Shown: positions 1-5,450, counted from the first letter of the stretch. The stretch: 5,692 nucleotides of DNA from Pirellulales bacterium (GCA_030617125.1 JAUWWA010000146.1:1-5692), one strand, 5' to 3'. The notes: generated by a model from the sequence alone, not told the origin. Made by a program: numbers and translations.

Positions 1-314
1 GGGTGCGGCCATCGTCGTTGCACGGGGCGAGCGATCCATGAGGAGCTTATCGGCGCAAACGCAGGAGGACAGGAAACGCTGAAAGGATAGGCAATGCAAT
101 GAGCGTGCCCAAAACCGACCCAGAATAGGGGACACACCATAGGGAGGATCACCCCGGCGCGTCAATATCGGTTTCGACCAGCGAGTCTTCTTCGCTTCCG
201 TGTTGCGGCCCCGCTAGACATGACAGTTAAGCTGCGACAGACCTCTACTGGAGTGCCGAAAGAAGAATGAGACCGGCCTTCGCAGGAGCACATACGGCAA
301 GCGCACTGGCGTGT
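1..314. other. Intergenic stretch with no supported gene
   Basis: No open frame with a start codon, ribosome-binding site and recognisable protein is visible here on either strand. Plus-strand frame 2 is open from the window edge to a stop at 80-82 and could be the last 26 residues of an upstream gene, but nothing in it can be recognised. Position 128-138 contains GGGGACACACC. The minus-strand gene at 315-875 ends at the right border, and I see no clear hairpin with a T-tract that would terminate it. Confidence 0.5.
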
Positions 315-875
315 CTACTCGCCGAACTGACGCTCCTGCTCAAGCAGCGCGAGTTGGTTTTCGATCCATTCGACCAGACGTTGGCGGGTTGGGAAGTGCA
401 TCGCCAAGGCAAGGATGAACATGATCGCGACGGACAGGCTGATCCAGGAATGCTCGACGAGGTAGGCGACAAGCAGTAAGAACGTGGCTCCTTCAAGCAG
501 CGCGGCGGCGATGATGGTGCGCACTTGATTGATGATGACGAGCCTGCCGGCATCGCCCATCCGCTCGAGCATTGCGCTGAATGCTCCATTGGCTTGGTGC
601 CCTCCCGGCGACTTCCAAGTCCCTTGGGCGATCTGGCTTCGGCCCGTCGCTACGATGACGTTGGGGACGATCGCGCGAACCAGCAATATCGTGGCGGCGA
701 AGCCGAGAGCAGTATAGGTCAATATCGGCGGATTATCCGCCGCGGCGGCAATACCGCCGGCAAGGATCATCGCAATAATCAAGAAGACGACGCTGCCGGC
801 CGTTAGGGCGCCGACGATGATTTGGAGCGTCCGCAGAACGGGACCAAGCTCCTCGCGCCACTGGGGATCGATCAT
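315..875 (-). CDS. Hypothetical four-helix integral membrane protein
   Basis: This encodes 186 residues of unknown function. Hydrophobic stretches suggest four membrane helices at about residues 18-46, 51-75, 112-139 and 143-160. They are arranged as two hairpins around a polar loop at about 76-111 that contains GTWKSPGGHQANGAF. The N-terminus (MIDPQWREEL) and the C-terminal tail (from about 163, rich in Arg, Glu and Gln, probably helical) are hydrophilic and likely face the cytoplasm. No catalytic motif is visible. The start is well supported by an AAGGAG seven bases upstream. The gene lies 45 bases downstream of the KAS III-like gene on the same strand, so the two may be cotranscribed. Membrane topology is inferred from hydrophobicity read by eye. 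Similar short, poorly characterised membrane proteins are common in planctomycetes, but I cannot name a family. Confidence 0.82.
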   Translation of the reverse strand: MIDPQWREELGPVLRTLQIIVGALTAGSVVFLIIAMILAGGIAAAADNPPILTYTALGFAATILLVRAIVPNVIVATGRSQIAQGTWKSPGGHQANGAFSAMLERMGDAGRLVIINQVRTIIAAALLEGATFLLLVAYLVEHSWISLSVAIMFILALAMHFPTRQRLVEWIENQLALLEQERQFGE

Positions 876-882
876 GGATCGG

Positions 883-888
883 CTCCTT
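883..888 (-). promoter_or_regulatory. Shine-Dalgarno site of the membrane protein gene
   Basis: On the minus strand this reads AAGGAG, with seven bases before the ATG at 873-875. It is the strongest ribosome-binding site in the window. It fixes the start of the 186-residue protein and supports its translation independently of the upstream KAS III gene. Confidence 0.75.
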
Positions 889-920
889 GCGTCCGCGTTC
901 TCGTCGTGTTTCGGAAGGCA

Positions 921-1970
921 TCACGCCGCGTCGCGGCGTTTGCCGTCATCGTCGGCTTCGACTTGCCGGGCTTGCCAGGTTTCGGTCCAGGTGCAGCCCG
1001 CCCAGGAAAAGCCGACTCCGAACCCGATCAGCAGCGTTTGCTTACCCGGCCGCAGCCGACCGCTGCGGCGCAGGTCGTCCATCAGCACCGGAAGCGTCGA
1101 CGAGACCGTGTTGCCGACCTTCTCGAGCGCCTCGGGGGTCTTTTCGTCGTCCAGCTTCAGCCGGTCGCGAAGGTGCTCGAGCACGAACGACGTGGCCTGG
1201 TGCATCAGGTACATGTCGACGTCGTCGCTGCTCCAGCGGCTGTCGGCCAGAAGGCGTTCGATCATGGGTGGAACCACGTCGAGTGTGAACTTCACCAATG
1301 CCGGACCGTCCATGAACAGGCTGCTGGGCCATCGCCTCCGCTTGCTCGGCCGGATGGCGTTGGCGGCCGGCCGGGCGCCGCCGTCGGTCACCAGCAGCGT
1401 GTCGGCGCCCCGGCCGTCGGTTCCAAAGACGAACGACCCCAGCGACGGTTCGGCGGCGGCGTCGATCAGCGTGGCGGCCGCGCCGTCGCCGAAGATGGTC
1501 CTCAGCGAGCGGTCTGTCGGGTCGATGTATTTCGAGTAGGTCTCGGCGGTAATCAGGAGCACGCGACGGGCCGCGCCGCTGCGGATCAGCCCGTCGGCCA
1601 ACGACAATCCGTACACGAAGCCGCTGCACCCAAGATTAAAATCCAATGCCCCGATCGTCGTCGGCAGCCCGAGCCGGTCCTGGATCAGGCAAGCGGTGGT
1701 CGGCAGCGGGTAGTCGGGCGTCTGCGTGCAGAACAGCAGGAAGTCGATCGACCGGCGGTCGACGTCGTGCTCCGTGAAGAGTTTCTCGGCCGCCGCCACA
1801 CCCAGGTCGGACGCACACTGGTGGGCTGCGGCGATGTGCCGCTGGCGGATGCCCGTCTTCGCGTAGATCAACTCCATGTTCCACTTGGGGAACTCGCGGC
1901 CCAGGCGATCGTTGTCTTCGACCGCATCGGGCAGATAGATCGCGATGGGGCCAACGGAGGCGAATTCCAT
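921..1970 (-). CDS. 3-oxoacyl-ACP synthase III (KAS III / FabH-like), probably a glycan-linked paralog
   Basis: This 349-residue thiolase-fold enzyme belongs to the family that condenses an acyl-CoA starter with malonyl-ACP. The active-site residues can be seen: Cys115 in FNLGCSGFVYGL, His257 in YLMHQAT and Asn287 in VGNTVSSTLP, matching the Cys-His-Asn triad of E. coli FabH. TGIRQRHIAA (39-48), IFGDGAAATLID (159-170) and GFGVGFSWAG (316-325) are further family blocks. The N-terminal LGREFPKWNMELIYAKTGI and the PDYPLPTTACLIQDRLGL block resemble FabH relatives in polysaccharide and O-antigen clusters, whereas classical FabH has a DEWI..RTGI form, so an accessory role is more likely than housekeeping initiation. 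That is inference. The C-terminus carries about 20 extra charged residues (QARQVEADDDGKRRDAA). The ribosome-binding site is modest (AGGA ten bases upstream). The membrane-protein gene follows after 45 bases. I give no gene symbol because true FabH identity is uncertain. Confidence 0.93.
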   Translation of the reverse strand: MEFASVGPIAIYLPDAVEDNDRLGREFPKWNMELIYAKTGIRQRHIAAAHQCASDLGVAAAEKLFTEHDVDRRSIDFLLFCTQTPDYPLPTTACLIQDRLGLPTTIGALDFNLGCSGFVYGLSLADGLIRSGAARRVLLITAETYSKYIDPTDRSLRTIFGDGAAATLIDAAAEPSLGSFVFGTDGRGADTLLVTDGGARPAANAIRPSKRRRWPSSLFMDGPALVKFTLDVVPPMIERLLADSRWSSDDVDMYLMHQATSFVLEHLRDRLKLDDEKTPEALEKVGNTVSSTLPVLMDDLRRSGRLRPGKQTLLIGFGVGFSWAGCTWTETWQARQVEADDDGKRRDAA

Positions 1971-1997
1971 TGCCGAGGATTCCTGCGCGCGTAGGGG

Positions 1998-2013
1998 GCG
2001 GGGCGTGCCCCGC
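1998..2013. repeat. GC-rich palindrome upstream of the KAS III gene
   Basis: GCGGGGC, a GT spacer and GCCCCGC form a perfect seven-base inverted repeat. It lies 28 bases upstream of the KAS III start codon, in the likely leader of that minus-strand gene. It could be an mRNA hairpin or an operator. No T-tract follows on either side, so it is not a standard terminator. Confidence 0.6.
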
Positions 2014-2082
2014 TTTGAAGGCGACGAAGGCTACCAAAGTCGGCCCGGCAGCGTCAAGCGCAGTTTGTCGCGCCGCGGAAGC

Positions 2083-2157
2083 GGGGACATGCTGCTTCCT
2101 TGACGCCGCCGTGTTCGCCAAATGATAAGGGGCCGATCAATCAAGTAGCATGTCCCC
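2083..2157. repeat. Long imperfect inverted repeat (21-base arms)
   Basis: The left arm (2083-2103) begins GGGGACATGCT and the right arm (2137-2157) ends AGCATGTCCCC. The outer 11 bases pair perfectly, and over the full 21 bases 18 positions match. The 33-base spacer contains no coding sequence. The element sits in the divergent gap between the KAS III and zinc-ribbon genes, where both promoters should lie. T-richness follows the right arm (ATTTTTT at 2158-2164), so a plus-strand transcript would end in a stem and U-tract. It could instead be a REP-like or miniature mobile palindrome. No transposase is present in the window to decide. Confidence 0.75.
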
Positions 2158-2162
2158 ATTTT

Positions 2163-2180
2163 TTCGGCCTTGACGCCGAA
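2163..2180. repeat. Small hairpin next to the long inverted repeat
   Basis: TTCGGC at 2163-2168 and GCCGAA at 2175-2180 form a six-base stem with a six-base loop. It lies 50 bases upstream of the zinc-ribbon start codon, so it could form in that gene's leader. It includes the second copy of the 11-base direct repeat CCTTGACGCCG (2098-2108 and 2168-2178). Confidence 0.4.
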
Positions 2181-2230
2181 GAGAGGCTTCACGTATCTTC
2201 CGCCTCCCGTAGCCGCAGAAAGGACAAACC

Positions 2231-2515
2231 ATGAAGTGCCCCAGGTGCTGGGCGGAAAAGGCCTACATGCGAAAGGTCGCGGGTTTTCAAAGGTTCCTGC
2301 TAAGCTGTGCACTGCTGGTGCCGATGAAGTGCCATCACTGCTATCGCAAGTTTGCGATTTCCTGGTTCTGCACGATTGGAGAGCAGATCGATCCGTCACG
2401 GCCGCGGATGGTGCCGATGAGCCGGACGATCGGGTCCGCCAACGCGAAAAAGCACGGATTTGACACCCACACCGACAGACACCGACGTCAGTCCAGGCGT
2501 GGCGATGCCGCGTAG
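2231..2515 (+). CDS. Small zinc-ribbon protein of unknown function
   Basis: This is a 94-residue protein. Two CxxC knuckles, CPRC (Cys3, Cys6) and CHHC (Cys34, Cys37), are separated by 27 residues, the spacing expected of a treble-clef or zinc-ribbon fold binding one zinc ion. MKCPRC at the N-terminus and a second knuckle followed by YRKF are typical of short planctomycete proteins of this sort, known to me only as hypothetical proteins. The linker is basic and hydrophobic (residues 15-31), and Cys26 and Cys47 are additional. The part from about residue 53 is polar, Arg- and Asp-rich and looks disordered. The start is supported by AAAGGA six bases upstream. The next gene on this strand begins 108 bases further on, so cotranscription is possible but not shown. 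Binding of nucleic acid or protein is plausible but unproven. Confidence 0.8.
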   Translation: MKCPRCWAEKAYMRKVAGFQRFLLSCALLVPMKCHHCYRKFAISWFCTIGEQIDPSRPRMVPMSRTIGSANAKKHGFDTHTDRHRRQSRRGDAA

Positions 2516-2549
2516 TGCCGTGACGCATTTGGGCCATCGGGCAGCGTGG

Positions 2550-2568
2550 GACGGATATCCTATCCGTC
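2550..2568. repeat. Palindrome between the zinc-ribbon and phosphatase genes
   Basis: GACGGATA, a TCC spacer and TATCCGTC make a perfect eight-base inverted repeat. It begins 34 bases after the zinc-ribbon stop and ends 55 bases before the phosphatase start. With no T-tract following, it fits an operator for a dimeric regulator or a transcript hairpin better than an intrinsic terminator. The function is unknown. Confidence 0.6.
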
Positions 2569-2612
2569 ACCGGCCCCCGGCGGATGGAGAATTCGCCCTG
2601 CAACCTGACGCC

Positions 2613-2617
2613 AAGGT
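2613..2617 (+). promoter_or_regulatory. Ribosome-binding site supporting the GTG start of the phosphatase
   Basis: AAGGT lies six bases before GTG at 2624-2626. It decides the start, because the frame's first ATG (codon 31) would remove the metal-binding DIHCH motif at residues 9-13. Confidence 0.6.
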
Positions 2618-2623
2618 AACATC

Positions 2624-3421
2624 GTGAACAACCCGCCGTCATTCGTCGACATCCACTGCCACCTGCTTCCCGAGGTGGACGACGGCGCCGCTTGTTGGGA
2701 CGAGACGCTGGTCATGGCCGAAATAGCGGTCGCCGACGGCATCTCGACCGTCGTGGCCACGCCCCACCAGTTGGGTAGTTTTGGCCAGAACCGCGGTGAG
2801 GCGATTCGCGGCAAAGTCGACCAGTTGCAGAAGTTCCTCGACCGGCACGGTGTTTCATTACGAGTCGTGCCGGGCGCCGACGTGCGTATCGAAGCCGACA
2901 TGGTTCGGAAGATTCAACAAGGCGAGGTGCTCACACTGGGCGATCGCCGCCGGCACGTGCTGTTGGAATTGCCGCACGAGGTCTACCTTGCGCTGGATCG
3001 TTTCCTGCCCGCCCTCCGCGCGGCCGGACTCGTCGGGATCCTTTCACACCCGGAACGGAACATGGGGATTCTCGGCCAGCCGCACGTGGTGAGCGAACTG
3101 GTCGATGCCGGCTGCCTGATGCAGGTGACCGCTGGGTCCTTATTCGGGGCGTTCGGCCCGCAGATCGAGCAGTTCGCGCAATTGTTGGTTCGACAGCGGC
3201 TTGTCCACTTCGTCGCCACCGATGCCCACGGCTCGCGGTCGCGTCGGCCGTTGCTGCGTCGGGCGTTCGATTGTGTGGTTCAACTGGTCGGATACGAAAC
3301 GGCCGTCGACGTGTGTTGCCGCAACCCGGCCGCCGTGGTCGCCGGCGGGCACGTCGCGTCGCCGAGTCGAAAAGTAAGCGGGCCGCACCTCGGCTGGTTC
3401 CCGTGGAAGAAGGCGGGGTAA
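2624..3421 (+). CDS. cpsB: PHP-domain tyrosine-protein phosphatase, CpsB/YwqE (CapC) family
   Basis: This is a 265-residue metal-dependent phosphatase of the PHP superfamily. In Firmicutes, CpsB and YwqE dephosphorylate the BY-kinase that controls capsule and exopolysaccharide export. The metal-binding motifs are present in order: DIHCHLLPEVDDGA (9-22), ATPH (45-48), GADVRIE (84-90), SHPERN (141-146), QVTAGSLFGAFG (167-178) and FVATDAHGSRSRRP (196-209, with Asp200 and His202). The length matches the roughly 250-residue family, and no key ligand appears missing. Translation starts at GTG, supported by AAGGT upstream and by the position of the DIHCH motif. The final 25 residues are basic and variable. 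No BY-kinase or Wza-like gene lies in the window, so the cognate substrate cannot be inferred from context. A perfect inverted repeat begins seven bases after the stop codon. The fold is certain; the in vivo substrate is inference. Confidence 0.93.
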   Translation: MNNPPSFVDIHCHLLPEVDDGAACWDETLVMAEIAVADGISTVVATPHQLGSFGQNRGEAIRGKVDQLQKFLDRHGVSLRVVPGADVRIEADMVRKIQQGEVLTLGDRRRHVLLELPHEVYLALDRFLPALRAAGLVGILSHPERNMGILGQPHVVSELVDAGCLMQVTAGSLFGAFGPQIEQFAQLLVRQRLVHFVATDAHGSRSRRPLLRRAFDCVVQLVGYETAVDVCCRNPAAVVAGGHVASPSRKVSGPHLGWFPWKKAG

Positions 3422-3427
3422 CTTTTT

Positions 3428-3487
3428 GGGTTCAGGGTTCAGGCTTTTGCTTCGGAGCCTTGCCCCAGAGTCCTGAACCCTGAACCC
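3428..3487. repeat. Perfect 16-base inverted repeat after the phosphatase gene
   Basis: GGGTTCAGGGTTCAGG at 3428-3443 is exactly complementary to CCTGAACCCTGAACCC at 3472-3487, with a 28-base loop. Each arm is itself a tandem of a GGGTTCA unit. It begins seven bases after the phosphatase stop and ends 40 bases before the next start, so it is well placed to end transcription or protect the 3' end. However, the bases after the stem (TCTGGAAAG) are not T-rich. A REP-like dispersed palindrome is the alternative. Confidence 0.8.
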
Positions 3488-3527
3488 TCTGGAAAGCGGC
3501 GCCGCTGAGCCTATCGCGAACGCACGA

Positions 3528-4367
3528 ATGCTTGCCAATCAGGCACATGACGAAAAGGCCTTCCCCGCTCTGTGCGCCCGGCGAATTCGCCTGCTGAGCG
3601 GGTCGAACCGCTTCGTGCCCGCGGTCGTCTTGGCGATCTGCGCGACGCTCTTCCAGGCCAGGAGGGCCCCCGCGCAATGGGTCGACACTCGCGTGGCCGG
3701 GCCGTTCGTTTGCCGCGCCGAGTTCTCGCTTGCACCGGGGCAGGACCTACTCGGCGAGTTGGGTCAACTCCAACGCGAACTGGTCCACTACCTTGCAATC
3801 CAGCCCGCAAGCGAACCGATCGAACTATACCTCTTTCGTGACAAACGCAACTACGATCGATATCTCAAACGGCACATGCCCGAGGTGCCGTATCGACGGG
3901 CCCTATACGTGAAACGTCAGGGGCCGGGGCAGGTCTTCGCCTATCGCAGCCGTGAGTTCGAGACGGACCTGCGGCACGAATGCACTCATGCATTGCTCCA
4001 TGCGGCCTTGCCGCTCGTTCCGCTTTGGCTCGATGAGGGGTTGGCTGAGTATTTTGAGGTACCGTCGCATCACCGCGCATTCGACAATCCGCATCTGAAG
4101 ACACTGCGGTGGAATCTGCGATTGGGGACTGTCCAGAAGCTGGAAACCCTGGAGAAGAAGGCGACCCTGTCGGAGATGGGCCTGACAGAATACCGTTACT
4201 GCTGGGCGTGGGTCCACTTCATGCTGCACGGGCCCAGGGAGGCTCACCAGGAACTGGTCAATTACCTGAGCGATCTGCAAGCCGGCACACCGCCGGGACT
4301 GTTGAGCCGGCGGCTGGGCAATGTTCGCGGCCAATTCGCGGCTCACTTCAAGAGCTGGAAACGGTAG
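3528..4367 (+). CDS. Secreted or membrane-anchored HExxH metallopeptidase-like protein (DUF1570 / peptidase MA-like)
   Basis: This 279-residue protein has the layout of a gluzincin. The zinc motif HECTH is at 150-154, with Glu151 as the expected catalytic base. WLDEGLAEYFE at 167-177 follows, with Glu170 as the likely third ligand, 16 residues after His154. An N-terminal hydrophobic stretch (about 30-42, VPAVVLAICATLF) preceded by Arg residues and followed by RRAPAQW looks like a signal peptide, possibly cleaved after Ala49. Residues 98-140 (ELYLFRDKRNYDRYLK and following) form the pre-catalytic part typical of peptidase MA-like proteins. The start is uncertain because no good Shine-Dalgarno precedes ATG 3528, but the next Met (118) would lose the signal peptide. 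Planctomycete relatives resembling DUF1570 are common. Substrate and actual peptidase activity are unknown. The protein probably acts in the periplasm or on the outer cell surface. Confidence 0.82.
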   Translation: MLANQAHDEKAFPALCARRIRLLSGSNRFVPAVVLAICATLFQARRAPAQWVDTRVAGPFVCRAEFSLAPGQDLLGELGQLQRELVHYLAIQPASEPIELYLFRDKRNYDRYLKRHMPEVPYRRALYVKRQGPGQVFAYRSREFETDLRHECTHALLHAALPLVPLWLDEGLAEYFEVPSHHRAFDNPHLKTLRWNLRLGTVQKLETLEKKATLSEMGLTEYRYCWAWVHFMLHGPREAHQELVNYLSDLQAGTPPGLLSRRLGNVRGQFAAHFKSWKR

Positions 4368-4474
4368 TCGGTAATCTAGGGGCTCTGAGCGTTCAAGGGA
4401 ACATCTATAGGTTATTCTGGCTTCTTTTTCGGCTTTTCTCCAGTTTGGACAACTCTGCATCCGATACATACAGC

Positions 4475-4511
4475 GTTTGCGGATTATGCAAGCTGTTCGG
4501 CTTGGGCAAAC
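4475..4511 (+). promoter_or_regulatory. Possible leader hairpin before the first paralog
   Basis: GTTTGC (4475-4480) pairs with GCAAAC (4506-4511), and inside it CAAGC (4489-4493) pairs with GCTTG (4500-4504). The structure ends five bases before the TGGAG ribosome-binding site of the next gene, so it could affect translation initiation. It is short and asymmetric, and may be chance. Confidence 0.3.
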
Positions 4512-4529
4512 AGAAATGGAGTTTTCCAA

Positions 4530-5078
4530 ATGAGACGTATGGGCATTGTTCGACGAGTGCTCGTGTCGTTGGCCGTGGTGGGAGTCTGTTTGCCCAATGC
4601 GGTGCTGGCGGCGGGAGTTGGCGCCGATGGAACACCCGCTGCAGTCGACGTGGCGTTGACCGGCGGCGGTGTGCTGTTGGGAAAAGTCATTGATCCACAG
4701 GGTGCAGCGGTGGCAAAGGTCCCCGTTTCGTTGCGGGAGCAAGACCGCGAAATCGCCACCGCGGTGACCGACGACCAAGGATATTTTACCGTCGGCAACC
4801 TCCGCGGCGGCGTGTACCAGATTGTGGCGGCCGAAGGTCACGGAACCTACCGGCTCTGGGCGCCGGGCACCGCGCCTCCGACGGCCCAGCAAGGCGCGCT
4901 GGTCATGGCCGGGCAGAACCTAGTGCGGGGGCAGTGTTACACAGGCGGATGTGCCCCGTGCGGCGGCGCACTGGGATTCTGGCTCTGCAATCCCTGGGTG
5001 ATTGCCGGGATTGTGGCGACGGCGGTGACCGTGCCGGTGGTCATCCACAATACGAAGGACGGCCCCGCTAGTCCCTAA
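4530..5078 (+). CDS. Secreted carboxypeptidase-regulatory-like (CnaB-like) protein with C-terminal membrane helix
   Basis: This is a 182-residue exported protein. An Arg-rich N-terminus and a hydrophobic core end in VLAA, predicting signal-peptide cleavage near residue 27-28. Residues about 37-102 look like a carboxypeptidase regulatory-like beta-sandwich: VLLGKVIDPQGAAVAKVPVSL, then a TDDQGYFTVGNLRGGVYQIV strand pattern. TYRLWAPGTAPP (106-117) leads into a Cys-rich segment with Cys136, Cys141, Cys144 and Cys153, then a probable membrane helix at 156-172 and a short polar tail. TGGAG lies eight bases before the start codon. Such proteins recur in planctomycete genomes, often as several copies; no function is established to my knowledge. 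Anchoring by the C-terminal helix with the beta domain outside the cytoplasmic membrane is inferred. A paralog begins 379 bases downstream, so this is one member of a tandem pair or longer array. Confidence 0.85.
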   Translation: MRRMGIVRRVLVSLAVVGVCLPNAVLAAGVGADGTPAAVDVALTGGGVLLGKVIDPQGAAVAKVPVSLREQDREIATAVTDDQGYFTVGNLRGGVYQIVAAEGHGTYRLWAPGTAPPTAQQGALVMAGQNLVRGQCYTGGCAPCGGALGFWLCNPWVIAGIVATAVTVPVVIHNTKDGPASP

Positions 5079-5152
5079 TGCGACGCACCGCTCCGGGAAA
5101 GCCGCCCGACGCGGCCTGAAAACAGCTCGACCTTGCCGACTTTGCGAGTTGA

Positions 5153-5186
5153 AACCACTGTAGTGAATAAACCACCGTAGTGAATA
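5153..5186 (+). repeat. 17-base tandem repeat, two copies
   Basis: AACCACTGTAGTGAATA (5153-5169) is followed directly by AACCACCGTAGTGAATA (5170-5186), differing at one base. Each unit contains an internal CAC-n-GTG-like symmetry (CACTGTAGTG in the first copy), as expected of paired binding sites for a regulator. The role is unknown. Confidence 0.75.
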
Positions 5187-5262
5187 CTTCACACATGAGT
5201 TGTTTTCGCAGTGGTGAAAACTGTGAAAAACTCAGACAAGAAATAGACGTTCTTCCGGCGTT

Positions 5263-5336
5263 TTTTCGGGCTTTCATCCAGCCTAAGGGCTGTGGTAGTC
5301 GATACCCGAAAAGGTGGCTTTGCTCCTAGCAAAGTC
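5263..5336 (+). repeat. Nested inverted repeats in the leader of the second paralog
   Basis: TTTTCGGG (5263-5270) pairs with CCCGAAAA (5305-5312), and between them CAGCC (5279-5283) pairs with GGCTG (5288-5292). Just downstream, CTTTGCT (5318-5324) and AGCAAAG (5328-5334) form a perfect seven-base hairpin with a three-base loop. The arrangement could be a structured 5' leader or the 3' end of the upstream transcript. No T-tract follows the last hairpin. Confidence 0.5.
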
Positions 5337-5371
5337 GGTTGGTCGTTTTACTTCCCCGTACGTGTCGAACG

Positions 5372-5411
5372 CAAGATGTGGATTGATCGACCAAGATGTG
5401 GATTGATCGAC
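5372..5411 (+). repeat. Perfect 20-base tandem repeat, two copies
   Basis: CAAGATGTGGATTGATCGAC occurs twice with no spacer (5372-5391 and 5392-5411) and no mismatch. The unit ends 46 bases before the second paralog's start codon. Identical copies suggest a recent duplication. It may be a duplicated operator or replication slippage. Confidence 0.9.
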
Positions 5412-5443
5412 GAGGGCAGGTAAGTCTTCTCTTCCATTTCTCC

Positions 5444-5450
5444 GAAGGGG
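5444..5450 (+). promoter_or_regulatory. Shine-Dalgarno site of the second paralog
   Basis: GAAGGGG stands seven bases before ATG 5458. It identifies the start of a gene that runs off the window and therefore lacks a stop codon here. Confidence 0.7.

Noticed and set aside
1..39. Minus-strand ATG at 37-39 reading out of the window (MDRSPRATTMAAP)
   Set aside because: There are too few codons to judge and no strong ribosome-binding site at good spacing.
2..82. Possible C-terminal end of an upstream plus-strand gene (reads GAAIVVARGERSMRSLSAQ before a stop)
   Set aside because: It is only 26 codons, cut by the window edge, with no recognisable domain. Frame 1 is also open at the edge, so there is no basis for choosing.
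161..728. GTCAATATCGG occurs at 161-171 and 718-728
   Set aside because: An 11-base match, with one copy inside a coding region, and no flanking similarity. Probably chance.
822..1994. Plus-strand open frame of 390 codons opposite the KAS III gene
   Set aside because: It lies antisense to a gene with clear catalytic motifs. Its translation is Arg-, Gly- and Val-rich with no recognisable domain, as expected of a GC-rich shadow frame.
2031..2642. Minus-strand open frame of 203 codons across the zinc-ribbon gene and the long palindrome
   Set aside because: The plus-strand zinc-ribbon gene has paired CxxC motifs and a good ribosome-binding site. This frame runs through repeats on both sides and its translation is low-complexity and Arg/Ser-rich.
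3903..4892. Minus-strand open frame of 329 codons spanning two genes and the gap between them
   Set aside because: It covers parts of two well-supported plus-strand genes and their intergenic region. It has no ribosome-binding site evidence and no motif. A long open frame in GC-rich DNA is not enough.
5101..5115. GCCGC-CCGAC-GCGGC as terminator of the first paralog
   Set aside because: The stem is only five bases and is followed by CTGAAAAC, not a T-tract. Too weak to call a terminator.
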